Notes under the pieces: model-generated
Seen by the model: the letters and a program-made list of their open reading frames with translations, nothing else
Database searches by the model: none
Told to the model about the DNA's origin: nothing
NCBI GenBank assembly: GCA_029964075.1
Contig: CM057144.1
Span: forward strand, 11,679,281-11,743,280
Direction: 5' to 3'
Length of the DNA: 64,000 bases
Source of the DNA: Patiria pectinifera
Taxonomy: Eukaryota > Echinodermata > Asteroidea > Valvatida > Asterinidae
Shown: positions 35,644-47,500 of the stretch, in pieces
Layout: each line of letters starts with the position of its first letter
Position numbering within the stretch: position 1 is the first letter of the stretch
Translations under genes and position numbers: made by a program

Positions 35644-36158
35644 CAACCTCGTACCCAGGGTGTCGAGCAGTACGCGCCCACCACTACCTGCTCTCTCACC
35701 CTGGTATTGGATCATTTGCATGTGCAAGATTTTTGCAGACGTATGCAAATGAGGAACAGTCTGGTGCCTGGATATGCGTTACACATTAGCGTTTGTTTTT
35801 GTATGCGGTGTCTGGGGTAAAAACAGAGTCAATTCGTAGCAGCGCGAGCACGGCGTGAGTTACGAAAACACGATTTTTGAAATCAAACTGTTACGATCTT
35901 ATCAAGACAACATGCAGTATCATATTTCATATTAATATGAGCAAATTGGAAAGGAAATTAGTATTTTCGAGAAGGCGTGGACGAATGATCGCGAAAACAC
36001 GTACTGCACGTTGTGAATATATAGCACCAAGTACACGATAAAAATCCATTACTAGCCAATTGCGGTATCCAATCAGGATACAGGAAGAAAGTTTCCTATC
36101 CAGGGTTTACTATTGGAAACGCGGTTGGAAATAAAGTAAGCACTGGGGACGAGGTTGA
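35644..36158. mobile_element. MITE family D, copy 2
   Basis: Inverted copy of 12246-12759, with ends CAACCTCGTACCCAGGG and CACTGGGGACGAGGTTG. Its near end is only about 60 bp upstream of the start codon of the minus-strand desulfhydrase gene, so it overlaps that gene's leader or core promoter. Confidence 0.87.
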
Positions 36159-36479
36159 GTGTGTGGTGAATTTCTGCACGCTTCGATGATATCAGCTGTT
36201 TGTCTGAATACCAGACTACCAGAGACAGGAATTACATGTATTGGACGACGACCAAAACGCACCAGACTACGTAGACCCGTGAACGCGCGTGTTTACGCTG
36301 TGAATGTCTGATTTTGATCGCCTCCTGACTAAAGTGACATGCCTGTTTTTGTGGTTGTCAGGGCAGTCGCAAGTACACCTTCCTCACTTCGCAGAAAGGT
36401 ACATGTTTATTTATAGAACAAGTCTGCGCTGCATCTGAAATATTTTATGAAATAATTTGGCTGTATTTCTCTTTTCGAA

Positions 36480-36871
36480 GTGGCTATCGTTACGGCAGCC
36501 GTTGTTTAGCGCCCTCTACGATACTTTTTTGATACGCACGCAGGTATATAATTATTTGTTTCCCCACGTTTTAGTGAGCAGTGCGACAGCTCAGTCGATA
36601 GAGGGCAGGATTTTGCACCGCGAGGTTGCGGGTTTGCATCTCAGTTTTACACTCGAATTTTTTTCCTTTTCTAACCTGAGGTTGAGGGCGAGGCTGAGGC
36701 TTTGGAGGATTTTTTTTTAAAAGGGAAATAAAGTCCGAATTTCATAACATTCAAATTCACTTTTTTCCTTCTAATTTTATATTTTCTTCTCATGTTTTTA
36801 TAAAACTATTTGCAGTCTACCGTAACGATAGAAAATGGGAAATGCGTTACAGCTGCCGTAACAATAGCCAC
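36480..36871. mobile_element. Inverted-repeat element with a tRNA-like core
   Basis: The ends GTGGCTATCGTTACGGCAGC and GCTGCCGTAACAATAGCCAC are inverted with one mismatch. The core has tRNA-like promoter boxes (AGCTCAGTCGATAGAGG and GGTTGCGGGTTTGCATC). GGGAAATAAAGTCCGAATTT is shared inverted with 19140-19170, so this element and 18966-19512 are relatives with different ends. Confidence 0.7.
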
Positions 36872-36964
36872 TGCGTTCTCTTTTTTAATTTTTAATTCAG
36901 GATGCGATTGTCAATCGACACTTTCTTTGTGACATTTACAAATTCATGTTGGGCGCAATCAGTC

Positions 36965-37130
36965 GGTCTGCACGATCGGTCAATCGCGTTGCGCGATGGG
37001 TCGACTCTGTAGGATATCTCTGACTTTACTGACCTTTTTCAAAAAAAATCCTCCAGAGTTGTGAATTACAAAGAAAAGGTGTTTGATTGCGATCGACCGA
37101 TAGCGTCATCATGATTGATCGATAGCCCAA
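36965..37130. repeat. Interspersed repeat (family G), second copy
   Basis: Matches 3540-3722 through TTGCGCGATGGGTCGA, AAAGAAAAGGTGTTTG and GCGATCGACCGATAGCGTC. Several CGATCGAC/GATCGATAG palindromic words lie at its right side. Confidence 0.6.
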
Positions 37131-37220
37131 CGCTATCGACCAACTGTGCACATCGACTGAACGTGCCCAACATCTCCATTGGCCTTGAAACCAAGGTCGG
37201 GTGAATTTCAGAAAAGTTGG

Positions 37221-37600
37221 CTAAGGCCAAAAAAAAAAGTCTCCGGTTTCTGGTTAGCGCGCGCGTCGCCGTAGCCATGCGCGTCGGCAAAATGAAAAAG
37301 TTTTTTTTTCAATAAAAAATGATGTTTCAAAACCGCCAAACTCACTGGTTTGACTGGAATCCTGCTGCTGCACAATTTAAACATGTTTTCAGATGGGGTT
37401 ATGATCGAGAATAAGCTTTATGTGGCCTCTCTGGACTCCCATATATTTGCACTAAGTTTTAGTCGGGCACCATTTGCAGTCATCAGCCGACATTTAAAGC
37501 AAAAAAAAACAACAGGTAAAAAAAAAAAAAGCCGCGTCGCCGCACCAGTTTTTGGGCACCAGTTTTTGGGCAAGCTCCATACCAGAAACCGGAGCCCTCA
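37221..37600. mobile_element. Family E element, empty-site copy
   Basis: Inverted relative of 17094-17858 without the 384 bp nested element. The junction reads GCTGCACAATTTAAACATG, where the other copy is interrupted. Terminal CTAAGGCCAAAAAAAA and CCAGAAACCGGAG are present. Confidence 0.82.
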
Positions 37601-38583
37601 ATTTTTAATTGCATGAGTTGTCATATACTTTTTGTTTCATTACCCTTGTAATTTATCAGTTTTTAATTTTGGATAAGACAGATATCATGAGACATTCAAC
37701 ACTATGTTGTGTCTTTGCTGTTAAAGAAATTGGTCTCCTTTTTTATTTTCAGACTTAAAAAATAAATAATCATGCTCTTTTTTTATGATTTCATTGATGC
37801 CTTTTATCCTGTGCACCAAATTGTAGAAATATAACAGTCTCCTAAATCTGATGCCACATTTCCGTTGTAGAGATTCTTAATGATGGTCATTCATTGCAGC
37901 TTACTTCACATCCACATGTCATAGTTTTATGATTTGTTGAAATAATTATCAATTTTAATATGTTTTCATTTTGTAAATGTTTTTTTTGTATAACAAAACA
38001 AATCTGCTTAGTGCTTTTAAACTCGCATTAAATAATATTTACAATTTGAACACAATCCTTTTTAGTTTGTTTGGTTCAGTTAACATTTTTAACTACATGT
38101 ATTATGATTTTTTTGACTAACCATGCGTTGCAAAGTTTTCTTGTTGCACATTCAGCTTTGAACTGATGTTCTCATTTCCCAGAAAATTTGTGTGACAATT
38201 TTTCTTTCATTATTGTGTTAATTTGTTGTTTTGGTGTTTGTTTATTTTAACCCAGGTTTTGTTTTCGACTACTTCATATAAATTACCGCAATTCAGTAAC
38301 CTTGTGAGTTCAATAAACAGCACAGGCAGAGAATTAAAATGAAATTTTCGGTGAGGTCAACTAATAACACAAGTTTGACATTTGGCACGTACTGTAAATT
38401 TGCACAAGGTTCTAAGTGCTGAAAATTTAGCAAGACTGCCGACCTACATATACTACACTGAAGGGTTGGCACACTGTACACTGTGTGTGTATGATACTAT
38501 GACCAGTGCCTGCATATATGCCACCTTCAAATATCCAGCTAAGATAAGTTTGACCTGTGGGTGAACTTGGTTCATTAATACCC

Positions 38584-41500
38584 ATGGCTCGATCCTGGCT
38601 TCTTATTGGCTGGTTGAGACTGAGGCCGACAGGCCCGGCAGGCCGGGGTAGCCCTCACTGGGCGCCTTGCCAACTGGCCCATTCATCAAGTTCAGTATCA
38701 AGGCCCTGTAGTGTATGCACACAATGCAGGATAGGGGTCATTAGGGGCTCACCAAAACTGCTGAGTGCGGATCGTAAAAATACCGGTTCGGACCGGTGCA
38801 GGAATTCTGCACACAAATTATACAGTGCAAATTACCAGTCCCGGCTGCCAAGGCATTTTGGAACTACCAGCGTCCCAAGCACGAACACATTTTGGAAAGG
38901 TTTCTCTACAACAACTGCCACAATGGAGGGGGACACATCGCCGGATTCTAGAATTCAACCTTCTCAGATGATGGCCGGGGGATTTGTGGAGCAGTCTGGT
39001 GACGGACCCATCTCAGCGGATTTCTTGTTGCCATACCAACCGACAGATTGGATGTCCGATCTACAGCACATTCCCAAATATAGAATTCAGGTATGTCTAC
39101 ATTTTGAGATCTTAATTCACACATGAGTTTGCAACCAGGCACCACATAATTATGGTAAAAAAATTTTTTTTAGGGAGAGCAAGTGTAGCACAAATCTCTT
39201 CATTTTTATAAAACATTTGCCATCCAAAAGTGGGCAAAAGTGTTAATTTGCACCAGTGTGCCGAAGATCTTACGAAAGAAGTATTGATCAACAAGATTTA
39301 TTTCTTTAACGTAATAGCAACTTTAGGAACTTTTCTTAAACTAGGGTTACAGTTTAACAAATGTTAATGTGTAGTGATGTTACCTGAACTGGTTTGCCAC
39401 TATTATCTAAAAAAAAACACTGAATGAGCAACAATTTAAACAAAATAAAAAAGGAGAGAATTTATATGTATGTACCTCTGTATTGTTCCTGTGAAAAAAA
39501 TACAAGCAAAAGACACAATTTTGTAGCAGCTGGCATACATTAATTTTTTTTAAGCTCTCAAAATTTCAAAGTTGGTCAAAAAGTTTGTGCAATATTTTAC
39601 ATAAAATAACAACCCCTGGCATTGTGCCATGAAATACGTTCTTACTACACTACAATTGTAAACAATGCTTAAATTGTATAAATGTAAACATTGTCCCATG
39701 ATCAAAGAGCAAAAAGAAAAAATGGAAAAAAAAGGAACAGTTTACAAACAAATGTATGCACTTGTGTTGATGCTATCACCTCAGGCAAAACTTTGAACCT
39801 TGTGCTGTTTGGGCTGTGCACAATGCAGAATGATGCAATCATTTCTGATTTTTTTTCTGCGGGGCTTTTTTTTTGTTACCCGGAGGGCTATGGGGGTAAG
39901 GGTCACATGTACCTTAAAGTGCGCAGTGTAAATCTTTTGCTGTTGCTCACAATTTGAATTTGGTTTAATTCTAACGCGGAGGGGGGGGGGTGCATTATTG
40001 GAGCACAGGATGCAAAGGGAATCACATTACAGTCGTGAGTTTTATCGTGAACAGCTGGAGAGCATCGAAAGGGCAAATCCATATCTTGATATGATATTAT
40101 TCCACCCTTTCAATGTGAAATCAATTTCTCTTATAGCTCATTCACGGAGTCACTCCCATCCAAAGATGGTATCTTCCCAACGTCCCTCAAGACTTTGAAA
40201 TCCACATCAAGCGAGATGACATGACGGGAAGTGAGCTCTCGGGAAACAAGGTAAACTCTTAAAGAAAAAAGCTCTCCAACTTCACCACAAATTGCCAAGA
40301 CATTCTGTTCAAACCTCAAATAAATTTTCACGTCAACTTTTGAGTCAGGCCACAGGTGGGTAAATTCCCAAGGCGCTCTGGTCAAGTCTCACATTATAGT
40401 GTCTGAGACTTTCTGCCTATGTCACACCAACATGTATCTGTAGTATTTTTGTCCTTTTTTTTAAAAACAGGCACGTAAATTGGAGTTCCTTCTGGCCGAT
40501 GCCATCCACCAAGGCTGTACTGCAGTCATCACGTGCGGATCCACACAATCCAACCACTGCCGAGCCACAGCGGTGGCCACTAGACAAGTGGGTCTGGAAC
40601 CCCACCTCCTGCTCAGGTCACCAGTCTCAGTAAGTAATTGAACTATGTGAGTCAGTGAGTCTGGAAACCTATCTCCTACTCAGGTCACCAGTCTCAGTAA
40701 GTAATTGAGCATTGCGATTCAGTGAATCTGGAGCCCAGCCTCAGATATATGGTGTCCAGTCTCATTACATGCTCAACTGTTTGATTCAATGAGTCTGGAA
40801 CCTCACCTCTGATGCTAGTCACCCGTCTCCTTGACCTGAGCTATTTAAGTCTGCAGTAAGTACAAAATCCCTCCTCCTGTGAAGTTAACCAGTCTCAACT
40901 GAGTTTTTAGTAATGCAATTCAACGAGTCTGGAACCCCACCTCATACTTAGGCCTTCCGTCTCATTAACTACATAGCTATATGATTCGTTTAGTCTGGAG
41001 TCCCACCTCTAGGCTCCTACCAAGATCACAAGTTTGCATATAAATTTGCAAAGTGACAGGATATAGTAGAGTTATTGGATAGTGTCTGTCTTCGTTTGCA
41101 GGAGCCAACAGAGGTGACGTGCAGCGCCAACATGCTCCTGAATCGCCTGATCGGGGCCCACGTCCATCTCATGCCCAGGAAAGCGCAGTTTGCGACAGAC
41201 ATCAAGCCCAGGCTTGATCAACTTGTTCAAAAAATCAAGTGAGTAAAGCAAGTTTGATCACTGATTAAACACTGCGTGATAAATCTGATTAGCAGAGTTC
41301 CAGAAAGAATCAAAGCCTTTTTTTTTGCAGAAGTAGTACTTGAAAAGTTGTTTTGAAAGTGAGGACAGAGGAATGGCTAGTCTATGAAATATCCCTTGCA
41401 CAGCAAGGGTCTGTGATATTCAAGCAGATTCAGTGGATTCAGTGGAATATGTGGTCCCAGACAAAAGTTCTAGACGAGAGATCATTCCCATGAGACGTAG

Positions 41501-44500
41501 TTTCATGTACAGTGGAACGTCGCTATAACGAACATCATGGGATCCACAGAAATTGTTCGTAATAGCGATCGTTCGGTATAGCCATTTTCACACATTAGTG
41601 GCGCCCTCTTTAAATTTACTCATTGTTATTGTGTAGTTGCATTTACAAACCACGCGCGGAGTCGCCAAACTTGTCCATTAATATTTTCAATTCCGTAGCA
41701 GACCTTCACCAAATACGCCCTGGTAGTTACTAGAAGACGACTTCGAACGCGTGCGACTATTGAATCATGTAATTACACAGTTTTTGATAATAGCCATTTG
41801 TGGCTGTTCTGTTGACATTTCCAACAACAATGTTCGGTACGTTTTGTACACAAAAATTTGGAGCCAAGGCTGATGTTCGGTATAGCCAAATGTTTGGTAT
41901 AGCGGTGTTCGGTATAGCGACGTTCCACTGCATTTTGTAATGTGATCTTTTCAATTTCGCGTACAGGGAGGAAACTGGCGAGAGTGCCTACCCGATCCCC
42001 ATCGGTGGGTCTACTGCTGTGGGACTGTTTGGCTACTTGCACGGCTTTGATGAACTACAGCGGCAGGTGAAAAAGCTCCTGACAATTGATTTTTTTCTTT
42101 TCATGAAGGTGAAAATCTATGTTTTCTCCGACATGTGTGAAAAATACTGCCCAACAAAACCAAAACCTACGGTCACAATTAAGAAGAGGTTCGCTCTGAT
42201 TTGTCAAAAGTTGATTCAGGGGTAGTGGAAACTCAGATCAAGGGTACTGAAATTTTGAGGTAGTAGGAATGCACCCATTCGGGGAAGTGTTCAAAATCCA
42301 TCCAGGGTTGTATGTAATTTACCCGTCCAGGGTAGTTGAAATTAGCCTGCTGAGTTGGTTTACACATCCAGGGACGTAAAAAAATTCCATCCTGGGAAAA
42401 TTTATAGTCTTCTTATTAAAAAGCAAATGCTTGTTGAAAGGGCTGAAATTAAAACCAGTGGTGGGTGACATAGAATTATCAATTTCGTAGCTTACGCTCG
42501 CTGTTATGTTTTTCATTTCTCAGGGTGTGACGGAAAAATTCACAGATATAGTAATAGCTTGCGGCAGCAATGGCTCTACATTGGGTCTGGCTCTGGCCAA
42601 CTATCTCACCGGCTCCAAGCTAAAGTAAGTCATGATTATCAGCCCATTAGGCCTTGTAGTGGGGAGTGTGGCATAGTGGTCAGGGATGTGATTTCTCCGG
42701 TTTTATCCGGAAATCCGGTTTTTTGGGCCTTAAAAGTCCACCAACGTGAATCGTGTGAATCCGTTGAGAAAATAGGGGGGTAGAATGTGCTAATTAATTA
42801 TTCATAATGAGTTTTGCTTGCCGAAATATCCGAAATTTACTTACGGTCATAAACTTCGTTGATCGATATGTATGCCGCACGCACATATTGAACACCCAAT
42901 GTGAGAACGAAGTTGAAGACCATGCGGTTGCCATTAGTGCGATTATGTGATTTTTCGCTCGGGGCCGAGATTGTGGTTATGTAGGTCTAGTTCCTGTGTC
43001 GGTACTTAAGATGCACGTGTTGCGCTGGTCAGGTGTGCAGACGAGTGCAGCATGGTACACTGGTACCCTTCGCGTGCTAACAGAATCAATGCTATGATGA
43101 AGGATCGGAACCAGTGACTACTGCAAGTACTCACAGGTTCGTTTTCCGTGCGGAATCTATCGGCCGAAGTTGGATCGTAAAAATAGTACTAGAAATTGTG
43201 GTTGTGAACAACCACAGAGCTGTTCCCAATATTGATTATCTGTTGGACCCATAGACATATAAGTAGAGATCTAAGTCTGTTTGCAACAGAACATACGGCT
43301 TTTCTGCATTAAGATTTGTTTTAATCAATAATACGTCCCTGACTATACATAAACATAAAATCTGTCAAGGTTAGCCGAAAAATCGGCTAAAACGGTCACT
43401 CTGGACAGGATTGGGCCTCAGCAACACGTGCGCTGCGGGCTGACTGACATACGATATGTACAACGTGCGTGCATGTACATGTACATTGTGGACGTCATGT
43501 GCATGTTTTAAAGCAGAGGTATTGTCAATCTGAAGTTTTAAGCATGCGTAGGGCATGTCCGAGTTTGTTTATTGCCTCGAAGCTTTGAAATGTTTAGACC
43601 TGCCCTTAATTTCTAAGGAAAAAGGGTCTTTTCATTATAACTTCCGGTCTGATGACGTCATACACCTTAAACTTCGCACACGTCTTAAGTGGGTCAAGGT
43701 CATCATATACACCAATATTTAGGCGATTCCGACAAACTTCGCCACAGACATCTATTCAAAATACATTTTTGAAAATGTTCAACCTGTCGCTAGAGGGCGC
43801 TCGAAGATTGCATGACGTCATCGTAGATGATTTGAAGAATACTATCACCCAAGAGACTAACACCGTTGAAAGAAAGTTCATATCTATTACCACTTTCAAA
43901 TTTAATAAGCCACTTCCGGTTTTGGCCTTTTTCGACCGGAAGCAAGGGTCACGTGATTTCACGCACACTGAATGAAATAAAGACCTCAACTTACTCTACC
44001 ACTTGCCGGCAACAGAATGCTGCGGACGCGTACGGTTGATTTCTTATGCATTTTTAAAAATTAAAAGTGTCACAATTTAATTGCCTATAAATAAACACCG
44101 GATGACGTCATCATGACGTCATCATTACACAAAGGTGTTTGAATTAAGGTCTTTGCTTGGACAAAGAGTGGTGTAAATGAATTACTTTGAAAATTTTCAA
44201 CCTGTCGCTAGAGGGCGCTCGAAGATTGCATGACGTGATCGGTAGATGATTTGAAGAATACTATTAGCTAAGAGACTAACACCATTGAAAGCAAGTTCAT
44301 ATCTATTACCACTTTTAAATAATAAGCCACTTCCGGTTTTGGCCTTTTTCGACCGGAAGCAAGGGTCACGTGATTGCACGCACACTGAATGAAATAAAGA
44401 CCTCAACCTACTCTACCACTTGCCGGCAACAGAATGCTGCAGACACGTACGGTTGATTTCTTATGCATTTTTAAATATTAAAAGTGTCACTTTTCAATTG

Positions 44501-47500
44501 CCTATAAATAAACACCGGATGACGTCATCATGACGTCATCATTACACAAAGGTGTTTGAATTAAGGTCTTTGCTTGGACAAAGAGTGGTGTAAATGAATT
44601 ACTGGCAAAGAGTCGAAAATGCCCTTTGAAAATCAACAATTTATTTTTAATTTCCATGTACAAAGTCTAAGGGAAAAATTAAATATTCAAAATTCTGTAA
44701 TAAATCGCGTGATGACGTCATGATGACGAAACATTGCGGCATACATCTTCAGATGATGGTTAATGACTATGCTGAGTTTAAAGTTGATCGGATTTAAAAT
44801 AATTGCCAAAGTGGCTTGTAGAATAAAAACGTGTACAAAGCCTATGGGGAAAAGTGGAAAAAGAAAAAGAAGAAACTAGAAATTGTGGTTGTGAACAACC
44901 ACAGAGCTGTTCCCAATATTGATTAACTGTTGAACCCATAGACATATAAGTAGAGATCTATGTCTGTTTGCAACAGAACATAGGGCTTTTCCGCATTATG
45001 ATTTGTTTTTATCAATAATACGTCCCTGACTATGCATGAACATAAAATCTGTCAAAGTTAGCCGGAAATCGGCTAAAACGGTCACTGTGGACAGGATTCG
45101 ACCTAAGCAACACGTGCGCTGTGCGCGGGCTGACTGACATACGATATGTACAACGTACGTGCATGTACATGTACTGTACATTGTGGACGTCCTGTGCTTG
45201 TTTCAAAGCAGAGGTATTGTCAACCTGAAGTTTTAGGCGTGCGCAGGGCATGTCCGAGTTTGCTGATTGCCTCAGAGCTTTCAAATGTTTTAGACCTACC
45301 CTTCAATAGACAATTAAAGTAAAAACTAATATAAAAACTGACATGGTTGATTTTTTAGGAATTTTCTAAGGAAAAAGGGTCTTTTCATTATAACTTCCGG
45401 TCTGATGACGTCATACATCTTAAACTTCGCACACGTCTTAAGTGGGTCATGGTCATCATATACACCAATATTTAGGCGATTCTGACAAACTTCGCCACAG
45501 ACATCTATTCAAAATACAACTTTGAAAATTTTCAACCTGTCGCTAGAGGGCGCTCGAAGATTGCATGACGTCATCGGTAAATGATTTGAAGAATACTATC
45601 AGCCAAGAGACTAACACCGTTGAAAGCAAGTTCATATCTATTACCACTTTTAAATAATAAGCCACTTCCGGTTTTGGCCTTTTTCGACCGGAAGCAAGGG
45701 TCACGGGATTTCACGCACACTGAATGAAATAAAGATCTCAACCTACTCTACCACTTGCCGGCAACAGAATGCTGCGGACGCGTATGGTTGATTTCTTATG
45801 CATTTTTAAAAATTAAAAGTGTCACAATTTAATTGCCTATAAATAAAGACCGGATGACGTCATCATGACGTCATCATTACACAATGTTGTTTGAATTAGG
45901 GTCTTTGCTTGGACAAAGATTGGTGTAAATAAATTACTGGCAAAGAGTCGAAAATCCCCTCTGAAAATTGACATTTTTAAAAAAATTTCTGTGTACAAAG
46001 TCTATGGGAAAAATTAAACATTAAAAAATCTATAATAAATCACGTGATGACGTCAGCATGACGAAAAGTTTCGGCATACATCTTCAGATGATGATTAATA
46101 ACTATGCTGAGTTTAAAGTTGATCGGATTTCAAATAATTGCCAAAGTGGCTTGTAGAATAAAAACGTGTACAAAACCTATGGGGAAAAGTGGAAAAAGAA
46201 AAAAAAAAAGAAACTAGAAATGTGTTTGTGGACAAACACTGAGCTGTTTCGACCGTTTTATTAATGACTGCTGTAAAGGAGTTTCATCCAGGTCGAATAA
46301 ACATGTACATGCGTATTTTTTTGAAATTTTCTGTATCTATCTACGACCTAACAAACCTTTTGCAAAAAAAAAAAAATTAACCACGTTCCATTGATGAGAT
46401 ATGAGTAAAATTTATATTAAATCACATGATGACGTCAACGTGACTTCACTGTAATTTCTGTCTACAACATGTCCCAGAATACTTGCATACCAAGTTTGAA
46501 CCCAATTGGACCTCCGGTTCTGTAGATATAGGGCCTTAAAGTATGCACTTTTAGGATTACGTAATGTGACACGTGATGACGTCATGATGATGTCATGATT
46601 CGGCATACATTTTCCGATGGTTGTATAAGTGTGTGCCAGGTTTGAAGTCGATCGGACCGTCTTTGATATAATTTTTGCAAAATTTGAAGAAAATATTAAA
46701 ATTTGAAAAATTCATAAAAAATCAGATGATGACGTCATGATGACGTCACTTCAGATTTTGAATGCTGTTATCTATACCTACCTACCCACCGAGTTTCATA
46801 ACGATCGGACATACCCTTATATGTGAATCAAAAAATCACGTTTTTGATGACGTCATGATGACGTCACACATTTTAACAAATTTTGTGCATCTATCTATGA
46901 CCTAACAAACCTGTTACAAAAAGAATTTTGAATTTACCACATTCCGTTCATGAGATATGAGTAAAAGGTCCAAAAAGTAAATAATTTATATAAAATTACA
47001 CGATGACGTCATCATGACGTCACTGTAATTTTCGTCTATAACACGTCCCGGAATACTTGCATACCAAGTTTGGACCAAATCGGACTTCCGGTTCTGTAGA
47101 TATAGGGCCTTAAAGTATGCTCTTAAAGGATGACGTCATGTGACACGTGATGACATCATGATGACGTCATGATTCAGTGCACATCTTCAGATAGTGGTCT
47201 AAGTGTATGCCAGGTTTGAAGTCGATCGGATTTGAAAAAATGCCAAAAGTGACTTGTAGAACGAAAACACGTGTTATCCTATGAGAAAAAAAGTGGAAAA
47301 CTAGAAATTGTGGTTGTGAACAACCACAGAGCTGTTCCCAATATTGATTATCTGTTGAACCCATAGACATATAAGTAGAGATCTATGTCTGTTTGCAACA
47401 GAACATAGGGCTTTTCCGCATTATGATTTGTTTTTATCAATAATACGTCCCTGACTATGCATGAACATAAAATCTGTCAAAGTTAGCCGGAAATCGGCTA

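Larger units (their letters stand above)
35583..38583. promoter_or_regulatory. Shared intergenic region between the two divergent desulfhydrase genes
   Basis: Both genes start outward from this 3 kb stretch, so it must hold their promoters. It is packed with elements: family D at 35644-36158, a tRNA-like inverted-repeat element at 36480-36871, family G at 36965-37130 and family E at 37221-37600. What remains is AT-rich (37610-38300). No promoter motif could be assigned with confidence. Confidence 0.55.

Noticed and set aside
38557-38583. Upstream extension of desulfhydrase copy 2 to 38557
   Set aside because: The frame there opens with GTG, not a plausible nuclear start codon. The first ATG is at 38584.
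43652-43975. 107-codon open frame, repeated identically at 47830-48153
   Set aside because: It lies inside the tandem array. The equivalent positions in the other units are interrupted or shifted, and the translation has no recognisable domain. Identity reflects recent unit duplication, not coding constraint.
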